A stretch of 58,893 nucleotides of DNA from Pseudomonas sp. BBP2017 (GCF_003024385.1 NZ_PVZN01000023.1:1-58893); one strand, 5' to 3'. Numbered from the stretch's first letter, positions 8,811 to 17,536 are shown. Numbers and translations: made by a program. Notes: generated from the letters alone by a model not told the origin.

Positions 8811-8825
8811 TGATAATGCTTATCA
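8811..8825. promoter_or_regulatory. Fur box upstream of hxuI
   Basis: TGATAATGCTTATCA matches the 7-1-7 Fur core TGATAAT-N-ATTATCA at all but one position. It covers the -10 element of the hxuI promoter, so iron-loaded Fur would block transcription of the sigma gene. Confidence 0.88.
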
Positions 8826-8841
8826 TCATCGTATTGGTCAA
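8813..8841 (-). promoter_or_regulatory. sigma70 promoter of hxuI
   Basis: On the minus strand TTGACC (8836-8841), 17 bases, CATTAT (8813-8818). The -35 matches consensus at 5 of 6 positions and the -10 at 4 of 6, with ideal spacing. It is overlapped by the Fur box and lies about 30 bases from the GTG start. Confidence 0.7.
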
Positions 8842-8889
8842 GTATTGGTTGCTGGAACCAAATTTGTGTGAGCGGGCTTATTATTGCTC

Positions 8890-9891
8890 CTACACCGCGT
8901 GGCACAACGCCAGGCAGTTATCCAGCATACGGTTGGAAAATCCCCACTCATTGTCATACCAGGCCAGCACTTTGAGCATTCGTCCGTTGGTGCGGGTATG
9001 GTTGGCATCGAAGATCGATGACAAAGGGTTGTGGTTGAAGTCGCACGACACCAGCGGCAGGCTGTTATAACCGAGGACCTTGGAGTGACGGCTGGCGTCC
9101 TTGAACAGGTTGTTGACCTCTTCGACGCTGGCATCGCGCATGAGGTTGACGGTCAGGTCGACCAGCGACACGTTGATCACCGGCACGCGCACCGCCATGC
9201 CGGTGAGTTTGCCCGCCAGCTCCGGCAGCACCAGGCCCACGGCTTCGGCTGCACCGGTCTTGCTCGGGATCATCGACTGGGTCGCCGAGCGGGCGCGGAA
9301 CGGGTCGCTGTGGTGAATGTCGGTGAGGCTCTGGTCGTTGGTGTAAGCGTGGATGGTGGTCATCAAGCCCTGCTCGATACCCAGCTCGCGGTGCAGCACC
9401 TGGGCAATTGGCGCCAGGCAGTTGGTGGTGCATGAAGCGCTGGAGATGATCTGGTGCGAAGGACGCAGGATGTCGTGGTTGACCCCGTAAACAATCGTCG
9501 CGTCGGCGCCCTTGGCCGGTGCCGAGATAATGACTTTGCGCGCCCCGGCAGTAAGATGGGCGGCAGCCTTGGCGCGGTCGGTGAAGTGGCCGGTGCATTC
9601 GAACACCACATCGACGGCTTCGGCTTTCCACGGCAGCTCGGCCGGATTGCGAATGGCACTGACGGCAATGCGGTCGCCATTGACGGTCAGGCTTTCGTGG
9701 TCGGACTCGACATCGGCCGCAAAGATGCCATGAACACTGTCGTACTTGAGCAGATGCGCATTGATTGCGCTGTCGCCCAGGTCGTTGATTGCGACGACCT
9801 GCAGGTCTTGACGGTAGCCTTGGGTATAGAGTGCGCGAAGGACGTTGCGGCCAATGCGGCCAAAGCCATTGATTGCGATACGAAGGGTCAT
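8890..9891 (-). CDS. gap: glyceraldehyde-3-phosphate dehydrogenase, type I
   Basis: 333-residue cytoplasmic enzyme oxidising glyceraldehyde-3-phosphate to 1,3-bisphosphoglycerate with NAD(P) and phosphate. N-terminal Rossmann motif INGFGRIGRNVLR; catalytic motif SASCTTNCLAP with nucleophile Cys154; C-terminal WYDNEWGFSNRMLD. Length is normal for the family. The ATG at 9891 is preceded by AGAGGTAG. It is transcribed divergently from edd, and the shared region holds a HexR-like operator, so it should be induced with the Entner-Doudoroff genes. This is the glucose-linked copy (gap-1 of P. putida); pseudomonads usually carry further GAPDH genes elsewhere. Confidence 0.96.
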   Translation of the reverse strand: MTLRIAINGFGRIGRNVLRALYTQGYRQDLQVVAINDLGDSAINAHLLKYDSVHGIFAADVESDHESLTVNGDRIAVSAIRNPAELPWKAEAVDVVFECTGHFTDRAKAAAHLTAGARKVIISAPAKGADATIVYGVNHDILRPSHQIISSASCTTNCLAPIAQVLHRELGIEQGLMTTIHAYTNDQSLTDIHHSDPFRARSATQSMIPSKTGAAEAVGLVLPELAGKLTGMAVRVPVINVSLVDLTVNLMRDASVEEVNNLFKDASRHSKVLGYNSLPLVSCDFNHNPLSSIFDANHTRTNGRMLKVLAWYDNEWGFSNRMLDNCLALCHAV

Positions 9892-9958
9892 AGAGCTACC
9901 TCTGGCAGACCGGGTGAAGCCCGTGGTAAATGAGGAACTGCTTCACTGAATCTGATTT

Positions 9959-9974
9959 TGTTATTGGAATTACA
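9959..9974. promoter_or_regulatory. putative HexR operator, gap/edd divergent promoter
   Basis: TGTTAT-TGGA-ATTACA, flanked by T and A to give TTGT...ACAA: a 6-4-6 inverted repeat matching the site at 22916-22931 and the known Pseudomonas HexR motif. It lies about 70 bases from the gap start and 185 from edd, in a 268-base divergent region that holds no gene. Confidence 0.75.
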
Positions 9975-10159
9975 AGATTATTCGTAAAAAAATAGAAAAC
10001 AAGCCTTTTTGCTGGCAGTATTTTGTTCAATCTACAACGAGCGACCGGCCAAGCCGTTCCTTTCGCAACAGCTGCCCCTGTCTTTGAGCCTAGGTGGCGA
10101 TTGTTGATAAGGGAAACCGCCGCAGAGCTCGCAATCACCGATAGCCTGGAGTCCAGTAC

Positions 10160-11986
10160 ATGCATCCGCGCATTCTTGAGGTCACCCAACGGCTGATCGA
10201 CCGCAGCCGTGCCACCCGTGAACGCTACCTGCAATTGATTCGCGGGGCCGCCAGTGACGGGCCGATGCGGGCCAAACTGCAATGCGCCAACTTCGCCCAC
10301 GGAGTGGCCGGATGCGGCACCCAGGACAAGAACAGTCTGCGCATGATGAACGCGGCTAACGTCGCTATCGTTTCCGCTTACAACGACATGCTCTCGGCTC
10401 ATCAGCCTTACCAGTACTACCCTGAACAGATCAAACAGGCCCTGCGCGATATCGGCTCGGTTGGTCAGTTCGCTGGCGGCGTGCCGGCCATGTGCGATGG
10501 CGTTACTCAGGGTGAGCCAGGTATGGAGCTGGGTATTGCCAGCCGCGAAGTGATCGCTATGTCCACGGCCATTGCCCTGTCGCACAACATGTTCGACGCC
10601 GCACTGATGCTGGGTATCTGTGACAAGATCGTGCCGGGGCTGTTGATGGGCGCGCTGCGCTTTGGCCACTTGCCGACCATTTTCGTCCCCGGCGGGCCGA
10701 TGCCTTCAGGCATTTCCAACAAGGAAAAAGCCGACGTGCGCCAGCGCTATGCCGAGGGCAAGGCCAGCCGCGAAGAGCTGCTGGAATCGGAAATGAAGTC
10801 CTACCACAGCCCCGGCACCTGCACTTTTTACGGCACTGCCAACACCAACCAGTTGCTGATGGAAGTAATGGGCCTGCACCTGCCGGGTGCGTCGTTCGTC
10901 AATCCTTACACGCCGCTGCGCGATGCACTCACGGTCGAGGCCGCACAACAGGTCACGCGGATGACCAAGGCCAGCGGCGACTTCATGCCCTTGGGCGAGA
11001 TCGTCGACGAAAAGTCCCTGGTCAACTCCATCGTTGCCCTGCACGCCACCGGCGGCTCGACCAACCATACCCTGCACATGCCGGCAATTGCCCAGGCGGC
11101 GGGTATCCAGTTGACCTGGCAAGACATGGCCGAGCTGTCTGAGGTGGTGCCGACGCTGTCCCACGTCTACCCGAACGGCAAAGCCGACATCAACCATTTC
11201 CAGGCAGCCGGTGGCATGGCTTTCCTGATTCGCGAGCTACTCGATGCCGGGCTGCTGCATGAGGACGTCAACACGGTGGCCGGTCACGGTCTGCGTCGGT
11301 ATACCCAGGAGCCGTTCCTGCAGGATGGCAAGCTGGTCTGGCGCGAGGGGCCGCAAGCGAGCCTGGACGAAGTGATCCTGCGTCCGGTGGCGCGGCCGTT
11401 CTCCCCGGAAGGCGGGCTGCGGGTGATGGAAGGCAACCTTGGCCGCGGGGTCATGAAGGTCTCTGCTGTCGCTCCTGAGCATCAGGTGGTCGAAGCCCCG
11501 GCGCGGGTGTTCCATGACCAGCAAGCACTGGCCGATGCTTTCCAGGCCGGCGAGCTGGAGCGCGATTTTGTTGCGGTGATGCGCTTCCAGGGGCCGCGTT
11601 GCAACGGCATGCCGGAGCTGCACAAGATGACGCCTTTCCTTGGTGTGCTGCAGGACCGTGGCTTCAAGGTGGCATTGGTGACTGACGGGCGCATGTCCGG
11701 TGCTTCGGGGAAAATTCCGGCGGCCATTCATGTCTGTCCGGAAGCCTTTGACGGCGGCCCGCTGGCGCGCGTGCGCGATGGTGATATCGTGCGGGTCGAC
11801 GGCGTTGCCGGCACCCTGACGGTGAAACTCGATGCTGCGGAAATGGCCGACCGGGAAATTCCGCCAGCCCCGACCGGCAACGATCTGGGTTGCGGGCGGG
11901 AACTGTTCGGCTTCCTGCGCATGGCCCTGAGCCCGGCAGAGCAGGGCGCCAGCGCCTTCACCTCAGCCTTGGAAGCGCTCAAATGA
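10160..11986 (+). CDS. edd: 6-phosphogluconate dehydratase
   Basis: 608-residue iron-sulfur dehydratase of the IlvD/Edd family. It converts 6-phosphogluconate to 2-keto-3-deoxy-6-phosphogluconate (KDPG), the first committed Entner-Doudoroff step. Motifs include the early cysteine region GVAGCGTQDKNSLRM, PAMCDGVTQGEPGME, the family signature ICDKIVPGLLMG, and the C-terminal GRMSGASGKIPAAIHV. The cysteines in these blocks are the likely [4Fe-4S] ligands. The ATG at 10160 follows GGAGT. Its stop overlaps the glk start (ATGA), so edd-glk-gltR-gtrS form one operon whose expression should be released from HexR by KDPG, the product of this enzyme. Confidence 0.97.
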   Translation: MHPRILEVTQRLIDRSRATRERYLQLIRGAASDGPMRAKLQCANFAHGVAGCGTQDKNSLRMMNAANVAIVSAYNDMLSAHQPYQYYPEQIKQALRDIGSVGQFAGGVPAMCDGVTQGEPGMELGIASREVIAMSTAIALSHNMFDAALMLGICDKIVPGLLMGALRFGHLPTIFVPGGPMPSGISNKEKADVRQRYAEGKASREELLESEMKSYHSPGTCTFYGTANTNQLLMEVMGLHLPGASFVNPYTPLRDALTVEAAQQVTRMTKASGDFMPLGEIVDEKSLVNSIVALHATGGSTNHTLHMPAIAQAAGIQLTWQDMAELSEVVPTLSHVYPNGKADINHFQAAGGMAFLIRELLDAGLLHEDVNTVAGHGLRRYTQEPFLQDGKLVWREGPQASLDEVILRPVARPFSPEGGLRVMEGNLGRGVMKVSAVAPEHQVVEAPARVFHDQQALADAFQAGELERDFVAVMRFQGPRCNGMPELHKMTPFLGVLQDRGFKVALVTDGRMSGASGKIPAAIHVCPEAFDGGPLARVRDGDIVRVDGVAGTLTVKLDAAEMADREIPPAPTGNDLGCGRELFGFLRMALSPAEQGASAFTSALEALK

Positions 11987-12936
11987 AGCGCGCCCTGGTC
12001 GGTGATATCGGTGGCACCAATGCCCGCTTTGCCCTCTGGGAAAACAACCGGATGCACTCGGTGCAGGTGTTCGCCACCGCCGATTACACCAGTCCCGAGC
12101 AGGCCATCGGCGCTTATCTGTTGGCACAAGGGCTGGCCAAGGGCGACCTCGGCGCGGTCTGCCTGGCGGTGGCCGGGCCGGTCAGCGGCGATGAGTTTCG
12201 CTTTACCAACAATCACTGGCTGCTCAGTCGTCAGGCCTTCTGCAAGACCCTTCAGATTGAGCAGCTGTTGCTGATCAATGACTTTACCGCTATGGCGCTG
12301 GGCATGACTCGCCTGCAGCCTGACGAGCGCCGCACGGTCTGCGCAGGCGAAGCTGAAGCAGGGCGTCCGGCAGTGGTGATCGGCCCTGGAACCGGCTTGG
12401 GTGTGGGCACTTTGCTCGGCCTGGAGGATGGCCGCTGGATAGCATTGCCGGGTGAAGGTGGGCATGTCGACCTGCCGGTGGGCAACACCCGCGAGGCGCA
12501 GATCCGTGAACAGATCGCCAGCGAGACTGGTCATGTCAGTGCCGAAACGGTGCTCAGCGGCGGCGGCTTGTTGCGTTTGTACCAAGCCATTTGCGCGCTG
12601 GACGGGCACCCGGCAACCTTGCAAAGCCCTGCGGCGATTACCGATGCAGCACTGGCCGGTGAGCCGCTGGCACTGGTGGTGATTGAGCAGTTTTGTCGCT
12701 TTCTTGGGCGGGTGGCCGGCAACAATGTGCTGACCTTGGGTGGGCGAGGTGGGGTATACATTGTCGGCGGCATCATTCCGCGCTTCGCCGAGCTGTTTTT
12801 GCGCAGTGGTTTTGCCGTCAGCTTTGCCGAGAAAGGCTGTATGAGTGGCTACTTCAAGAATGTCCCTGTGTGGCTGGTGACCGCCGAATTCTCCGGCTTG
12901 CTCGGGGCTGGAGTGGCCTTGCAGCAAGCCGGTTGA
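11983..12936 (+). CDS. glk: glucokinase
   Basis: 317-residue ROK-unrelated, E. coli-type glucokinase phosphorylating glucose to glucose-6-phosphate with ATP. The nucleotide-binding phosphate-1 loop GDIGGTNARFAL lies near the N-terminus. The sugar-binding LINDFTAMALGM, the second ATP loop IGPGTGLGVGTL and GEGGHVDLPV are all present. The ATG at 11983 overlaps the edd stop; earlier in-frame starts lie inside edd and would disrupt the GDIGGT N-terminus. In this organism it feeds glucose imported by GtsABCD into the Zwf-Pgl-Edd-Eda route. Confidence 0.96.
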   Translation: MKRALVGDIGGTNARFALWENNRMHSVQVFATADYTSPEQAIGAYLLAQGLAKGDLGAVCLAVAGPVSGDEFRFTNNHWLLSRQAFCKTLQIEQLLLINDFTAMALGMTRLQPDERRTVCAGEAEAGRPAVVIGPGTGLGVGTLLGLEDGRWIALPGEGGHVDLPVGNTREAQIREQIASETGHVSAETVLSGGGLLRLYQAICALDGHPATLQSPAAITDAALAGEPLALVVIEQFCRFLGRVAGNNVLTLGGRGGVYIVGGIIPRFAELFLRSGFAVSFAEKGCMSGYFKNVPVWLVTAEFSGLLGAGVALQQAG

Positions 12937-12963
12937 TTGTCCCACCGAACAAGGAACAGTGCT

Positions 12964-13680
12964 GTGAGCAAGTCGATACTGCTGGTCGACGATGACCAGG
13001 AAATCCGCGAGCTGTTGCAAACCTACCTGAGTCGCGCCGGTTTCAGCGTCCAGGCGGTTGCCGACGGCCAAGGCTTTCGCCGGGCGCTGGACGACAGCGA
13101 CTGCGACCTGGTGATCCTCGATGTGATGCTGCCCGATGAAGACGGCTTCAGTCTCTGCCGCTGGGTGCGTCAGCATCCACGCCTGGCCCAGGTGCCGATC
13201 ATTATGCTCACGGCCAGTTCCGATGAAGCCGATCGGGTCATCGGCCTGGAACTGGGCGCCGATGATTATCTTGGCAAACCCTTCAGCCCACGCGAGTTGC
13301 AGGCGCGAATCAAAGCCCTGCTGCGCCGCGCCGGTTTTGGCCAGGAACGCACTGGTAGCGATGTATTGGCCTTCGATGACTGGCGCCTGGACACGGTCAG
13401 TCACCGCTTGTTTCACCGCGACGGTGAAGAGGTGATTCTGTCCGGTGCCGACTTCGCTTTGCTCAAGTTGTTCCTTGATCACCCGCAGCAAATCCTTGAC
13501 CGCGACACCATCGGCAACGCTACTCGAGGGCGCGAACCCATGCCCCTGGACCGCATCGTCGATATGGCGGTCAGCCGCCTGCGCCAACGCCTGCGCGACA
13601 CGCACAAGCCGCCACGGCTGATTCGTACCGTACGTGGCAGTGGTTACCTGCTGGCGGCCAGCGTTGCGCCTGCGCACTGA
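12964..13680 (+). CDS. gltR: OmpR-family response regulator GltR
   Basis: 238-residue response regulator. The receiver domain (about 1-120) has the acidic pair D9-D10, phospho-acceptor D53 (VILDVMLPDEDG), the conserved Thr in MLTASSDE and the Lys in LGKPFSP. The C-terminal winged helix (about 135-235) ends RTVRGSGYLLAA. The GTG at 12964 has AAGGAA upstream and starts VSKSILLVDD; an upstream TTG at 12937 is less likely. By position it is GltR, the regulator of the glucose porin/transport genes in P. putida and P. aeruginosa. It is followed with overlap by its sensor kinase. Confidence 0.93.
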   Translation: MSKSILLVDDDQEIRELLQTYLSRAGFSVQAVADGQGFRRALDDSDCDLVILDVMLPDEDGFSLCRWVRQHPRLAQVPIIMLTASSDEADRVIGLELGADDYLGKPFSPRELQARIKALLRRAGFGQERTGSDVLAFDDWRLDTVSHRLFHRDGEEVILSGADFALLKLFLDHPQQILDRDTIGNATRGREPMPLDRIVDMAVSRLRQRLRDTHKPPRLIRTVRGSGYLLAASVAPAH

Positions 13681-15118
13681 GGGGCGCTGGCGTCTGCCGC
13701 TGCCGCGCTCGTTGCTCGGGCGCATGCTGCTGTTGACTCTGCTGGTGGTGTTGCTGGCCCAGGGCTTGTCGAGCCTGATCTGGCTGTCGCAACTGCGCGC
13801 CAGCCAGCTCGAAGGACTGGTGGCCAGCGCCCGTAGCCTGGCGCATTCAATGAGTGCCAGCGTCAGCTATTTTCGCTCGCTGCCGGTGGCCTACCGGCCC
13901 ATGGTGCTGGATCAGTTGCGCAACATGGGCGGCACACGCTTCGTGGTCTCGCTCAACGACAAACCCTTGGACATGCAGGTTCTGCCGATTACACCGCGCA
14001 AGCAGGCCGTGCTCAGCGCAGTGGACGAAGTGCTGCGCCAGCGCCTCGGCGCGCAAATGGATATCTCCCTGGAGTTCGTCAGCCCCCAGGACCTGCGGAT
14101 CTTCAACAGCGGCCTGAAGCTCGACGAGCTACCGCGTTCCTGGGCGCATTACGCGCTGACCCTGGAACCGGTCAATCCACCGGTACTGGTGACCCAGATC
14201 CGCCTCGGCGAAGGCGAGTGGCTGTACATCGCCTCGCTGATGCCTGAGCCCTATACCAGCCTTGAAGACGAAGGTCTGCCGCGTCAGCAGTTGTGGTTCA
14301 TCGGCCTGACCAGCTTCTTTCTGCTGCTGTTCATCGGCTTGCTGGTGCATTGGCAAAGTCGTCCGCTCAAGCGTCTGGCGCGGGCGGCGCGGGAGATGTC
14401 GCTGGGTGCTGATGTCGAGCCAGTGCTGGAGGGGGGCGGCAGTGAGGTGGTCGAAGTCGGCCGGGCGTTCAATGCCATGCGTGAGCGCATCAGTCGCTAC
14501 CTGACCGAACGCAGCCAGTTGTTCAGTGCTATATCCCATGACCTGCGCACACCGATTACCCGTCTGCGCCTGCGCGTCGAGCTGCTTGAGGACGAGCAGC
14601 AACAGACCAAGTTCAGCCGCGATCTGGACGAGCTGGAGATGCTGGTCAAAGGCGCGCTGCAGTGCGTGAAAGACACGGATATCCACGAGAACATCGAACC
14701 GATCGACCTCAATCATGCCCTCGATTGCCTGGTCGAGCCGTATCTGGCCAGTGCCCGCGTTACCGTGCAGGGCAGGGCGCTTGCCCCGTACCCCGGCAAG
14801 CCGCTGGCGCTGCGCCGGTGCATGGGCAACCTGATCGACAATGCCTTGAAATACGGCGAGCGTGCGCACCTGCGCGTGTTCGACAGTGAGTCAGGGTTCG
14901 TCCTGCAAGTGGACGATGAGGGGCCGGGGGTGCCCGAGCAGCGTCTGGAACAAGTCTTCGAACCGCATTTCCGTCTGGCCGGGCAGCAGCAGGGCTATGG
15001 CCTGGGCCTGGGGATCGCGCGCAACATCGCCCACAGCCACGGCGGCGAAGTGAGCTTGCGTAACCTGCAGGGCGGCGGTTTGCGGGTGACCTTGAGCCTG
15101 CCTCGCAGCAGCGACTGA
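13664..15118 (+). CDS. gtrS: sensor histidine kinase, partner of GltR
   Basis: About 484 residues from the TTG at 13664; a GTG at 13634 inside gltR would add 10. No start has a clear ribosome-binding site, and the overlap suggests coupling to gltR. One N-terminal membrane segment (LLGRMLLLTLLVVLLAQGL) is followed by a periplasmic sensor of about 150 residues and a second membrane segment (LTSFFLLLFIGLLVHW). Next come HAMP, a phospho-acceptor box AISHDLRTPITRLRLRVELL with His at about 292, and a HATPase domain with an N box (GNLIDNALKYG) and G boxes (DDEGPGVP, GYGLGLGIA). Known homologues sense 2-ketogluconate and 6-phosphogluconate. Upstream of the transporter operon it is expected to control. 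Confidence 0.9.
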   Translation: MRLRTEGRWRLPLPRSLLGRMLLLTLLVVLLAQGLSSLIWLSQLRASQLEGLVASARSLAHSMSASVSYFRSLPVAYRPMVLDQLRNMGGTRFVVSLNDKPLDMQVLPITPRKQAVLSAVDEVLRQRLGAQMDISLEFVSPQDLRIFNSGLKLDELPRSWAHYALTLEPVNPPVLVTQIRLGEGEWLYIASLMPEPYTSLEDEGLPRQQLWFIGLTSFFLLLFIGLLVHWQSRPLKRLARAAREMSLGADVEPVLEGGGSEVVEVGRAFNAMRERISRYLTERSQLFSAISHDLRTPITRLRLRVELLEDEQQQTKFSRDLDELEMLVKGALQCVKDTDIHENIEPIDLNHALDCLVEPYLASARVTVQGRALAPYPGKPLALRRCMGNLIDNALKYGERAHLRVFDSESGFVLQVDDEGPGVPEQRLEQVFEPHFRLAGQQQGYGLGLGIARNIAHSHGGEVSLRNLQGGGLRVTLSLPRSSD

Positions 15119-15133
15119 CACGCTGGCCAAGCG

Positions 15134-15155
15134 AATGTCACCAGTTAGTGACATT
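15134..15155. promoter_or_regulatory. 8-6-8 palindrome upstream of gtsA
   Basis: AATGTCAC-CAGTTA-GTGACATT is a perfect inverted repeat about 107 bases before the gtsA start and 16 bases after the gtrS stop. It lacks a following T-run, so it is unlikely to be a terminator. It is a good candidate operator for the gts promoter. GltR is the obvious candidate protein, but I cannot confirm its motif. Confidence 0.5.
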
Positions 15156-15238
15156 TGCGCATCCCTTCGTTACCTCGGCCACGCCAGTGCCTGGTTAGAC
15201 TCCGATGCAAGCGCAAGCACCACGACTTGCACCTGCAT

Positions 15239-15253
15239 AACAACAAGAAAAGG
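15239..15253 (+). promoter_or_regulatory. Hfq/Crc-type CA motif at the gtsA ribosome-binding site
   Basis: AACAACAA runs directly into the Shine-Dalgarno AAAAGG of gtsA. AANAANAA next to the translation start is the recognised Hfq/Crc target of Pseudomonas catabolite repression, so translation is probably repressed on preferred carbon sources (inference). Confidence 0.6.
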
Positions 15254-15262
15254 TCACGCCCC

Positions 15263-16525
15263 ATGAATGCGATCAATCGCCTCGCCGCTGTTATTTCACT
15301 CGCCTCCTTGTTGCCTTTGAGCGCCATGGCCGCCGATACCGGTACCGTCGAAGTCCTGCACTGGTGGACCTCCGGTGGCGAAGCCAAGGCCGTTGAAACC
15401 CTCAAGGCCCAGGTGCAAAAAGACGGATTCATCTGGAAAGACAACGCCGTGGCCGGTGGTGGCGGCGCCGCAGCGATGACCGTGCTCAAGACCCGCGCCA
15501 TTTCCGGCAACCCGCCAGCCGCTGCGCAGATCAAGGGGCCGGACATTCAGGAGTGGGGCGCACTCGGTCTACTGACTGAGCTCGATGATGTCTCCAAAGC
15601 CAACAATTGGGACGGCCTGCTGCCGCAGAAAGTCGCCGAGATCATGAAGTACGACGGCCACTACGTGGCGGTGCCGGTGAACATCCACCGGGTCAACTGG
15701 CTGTGGATCAACCCGCAAGTGTTCGACAAGGCTGGCGCCAAAGTGCCGACCACCCTTGATGAGCTTTTCGTCGCTGCCGACAAGCTCAAGAGCGCAGGCT
15801 TCATCCCTCTGGCCCATGGCGGTCAGCCGTGGCAGGACAGCACGGTGTTTGAAGACCTGGCCTTGAGCATCCTTGGCCCCAAGGGTTATCACGCCGCCTT
15901 TGTCGAGCTGGATGAAAAGACCCTGACCGGCGTGCAGATGGTCGAGGTGTTCAGGGCCCTGCAACGTCTGGGCACCTACATGGACCCCAACCGCGCCGGG
16001 CGTGACTGGAACATCGCCGCTGCCGAGGTCATCAGCGGCAAGGCCGGCATGCAGATCATGGGCGACTGGGCCAAGAGCGAATGGACGGCAGCTGGCAAGG
16101 TCGCCGGCAAGGATTACCAGTGCGTGGCCTTCCCCGGCACCCAGGGCAGCTTCGCCTACAACATCGACTCGCTGGCGATGTTCAAGCTCAAGAACGACAA
16201 CGACATCAAAGCCCAGAACGACCTGGCCAAGGTTGCCCTGGAGCCGCAGTTTCAGACGGTGTTCAACCAGAACAAAGGCTCGCTGCCGGTGCGTCAGGAC
16301 ATGGACATGAGCCAGTTCGACGCCTGTACGCAGAAGTCGGCGGTGGACTTCAAAGAAGCAGAAAAAGGCGATGGCCTGCAACCGAGCATGGCCCACAACA
16401 TGGCGACGACCCTGGCGGTGCAGGGAGCGATCTTCGATGTGGTGACCAACTTCCTCAATGACCCGAAAGCGGATCCCGCGACGGCGGTCAAGCAGCTGAA
16501 TTCGGCGATCAAGTCGGCTAAGTAA
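15263..16525 (+). CDS. gtsA: glucose ABC transporter substrate-binding protein
   Basis: 420-residue periplasmic binding protein for glucose (family also mannose). Signal peptide of about 23 residues ending LSAMA|ADTG. The mature protein is an extracellular solute-binding family 1 domain with VEVLHWWTSGGEAKAV at its N-terminus and the conserved SGKAGMQIMGDWAKSEW in the second lobe. The ATG at 15263 follows AAAAGG. A REP pair lies between it and gtsB and may favour higher expression of the binding protein than of the membrane subunits. First gene of gtsABCD-oprB. Confidence 0.96.
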   Translation: MNAINRLAAVISLASLLPLSAMAADTGTVEVLHWWTSGGEAKAVETLKAQVQKDGFIWKDNAVAGGGGAAAMTVLKTRAISGNPPAAAQIKGPDIQEWGALGLLTELDDVSKANNWDGLLPQKVAEIMKYDGHYVAVPVNIHRVNWLWINPQVFDKAGAKVPTTLDELFVAADKLKSAGFIPLAHGGQPWQDSTVFEDLALSILGPKGYHAAFVELDEKTLTGVQMVEVFRALQRLGTYMDPNRAGRDWNIAAAEVISGKAGMQIMGDWAKSEWTAAGKVAGKDYQCVAFPGTQGSFAYNIDSLAMFKLKNDNDIKAQNDLAKVALEPQFQTVFNQNKGSLPVRQDMDMSQFDACTQKSAVDFKEAEKGDGLQPSMAHNMATTLAVQGAIFDVVTNFLNDPKADPATAVKQLNSAIKSAK

Positions 16526-16540
16526 CGGTTTGCTGGCCTT

Positions 16541-16607
16541 TTCGCGGGGCAAGCCCGCTCCCACAGCAGTCACACATCCCCTGTGGGCGCGGGCTTGTCC
16601 CGCGATA
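16541..16607. repeat. REP pair (class A) between gtsA and gtsB
   Basis: TTCGCGGGGCAAGCCCGCTC, CCACAG, spacer, then the inverted copy CTGTGGGCGCGGGCTTGTCC ending CGCGATA. The second copy has two substitutions relative to the pair at 4461-4517. It lies inside a likely operon, where such hairpins often stabilise the upstream mRNA. Confidence 0.88.
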
Positions 16608-16627
16608 CCCCAACACGAGACCTCCCT

Positions 16628-17536
16628 ATGAGCACTGTTGCTACCCTCAACAAGGCCTCGCCCTTCGACGCCTTGCAACGCTGGCTACCGAAACTGGTAC
16701 TGGCGCCAAGCATGCTGATTGTCCTGGTGGGCTTTTATGGCTACATCTTCTGGACCTTCATCCTCTCCTTCACCAACTCCAGCTTCATGCCCAGCTACAA
16801 GTGGGTGGGTCTGGCGCAGTATGCGCGGCTGATGGAGAACGACCGCTGGTGGGTCGCCAGCAAGAACCTGCTGCTGTTCGGTGGCCTGTTCATCGCCATC
16901 AGCCTGGTGATCGGCGTGCTGCTGGCGGTATTGCTCGACCAGCGCATTCGCCGCGAAGGGTTTATCCGCACGGTTTACCTGTACCCCATGGCACTGTCGA
17001 TGATCGTCACCGGCACTGCCTGGAAATGGCTGCTCAATCCGGGCCTGGGCCTGGACAAGATGCTCCGTGACTGGGGCTGGGAAGGTTTTCGCCTGGACTG
17101 GCTGGTGGACCCGGACCGGGTCGTCTACTGCCTGGTGATCGCGGCGGTGTGGCAAGCCTCGGGCTTTGTCATGGCGCTGTTCCTGGCGGGCCTGCGCAGC
17201 GTCGATCAGTCGATCATTCGTGCCGCCCAGGTCGATGGTGCCAGCTTGCCGAGCATCTACTTGCGCATCGTGCTGCCGAGCCTGCGCCCGGTGTTCTTCA
17301 GCGCATTGATGATCCTCGCCCACATCGCCATCAAGAGCTTCGACCTGGTCGCGGCGATGACCGCAGGCGGGCCAGGGTACGCCTCGGACCTGCCGGCGAT
17401 GTTCATGTACTCCTTCACCTTCAGCCGCGGGCAGATGGGCATGGGCTCGGCCAGTGCGATCCTGATGCTCGGCGCGATCCTGTCGATCCTGGTGCCTTAT
17501 CTGTATTCGGAATTGAGGAGCAAGCGCCATGACTAG
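16628..17536 (+). CDS. gtsB: glucose ABC transporter permease
   Basis: 302-residue inner-membrane permease of the MalF/UgpA type with about six membrane segments, the first being MLIVLVGFYGYIFWTFILSF. The cytoplasmic EAA loop that docks on the ATPase is AAQVDGASLPSIYLRIVLPS. The ATG at 16628 begins MSTVATLNKA; the ribosome-binding site is weak. The last 8 bases overlap the gtsC start, so the two permeases are translationally coupled and form the transport channel together. Confidence 0.95.
   Translation: MSTVATLNKASPFDALQRWLPKLVLAPSMLIVLVGFYGYIFWTFILSFTNSSFMPSYKWVGLAQYARLMENDRWWVASKNLLLFGGLFIAISLVIGVLLAVLLDQRIRREGFIRTVYLYPMALSMIVTGTAWKWLLNPGLGLDKMLRDWGWEGFRLDWLVDPDRVVYCLVIAAVWQASGFVMALFLAGLRSVDQSIIRAAQVDGASLPSIYLRIVLPSLRPVFFSALMILAHIAIKSFDLVAAMTAGGPGYASDLPAMFMYSFTFSRGQMGMGSASAILMLGAILSILVPYLYSELRSKRHD

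Noticed and set aside
11728..13725. 665-codon minus-strand frame across edd, glk and gltR
   Set aside because: It runs through three convincing genes and has no motif or ribosome-binding site.
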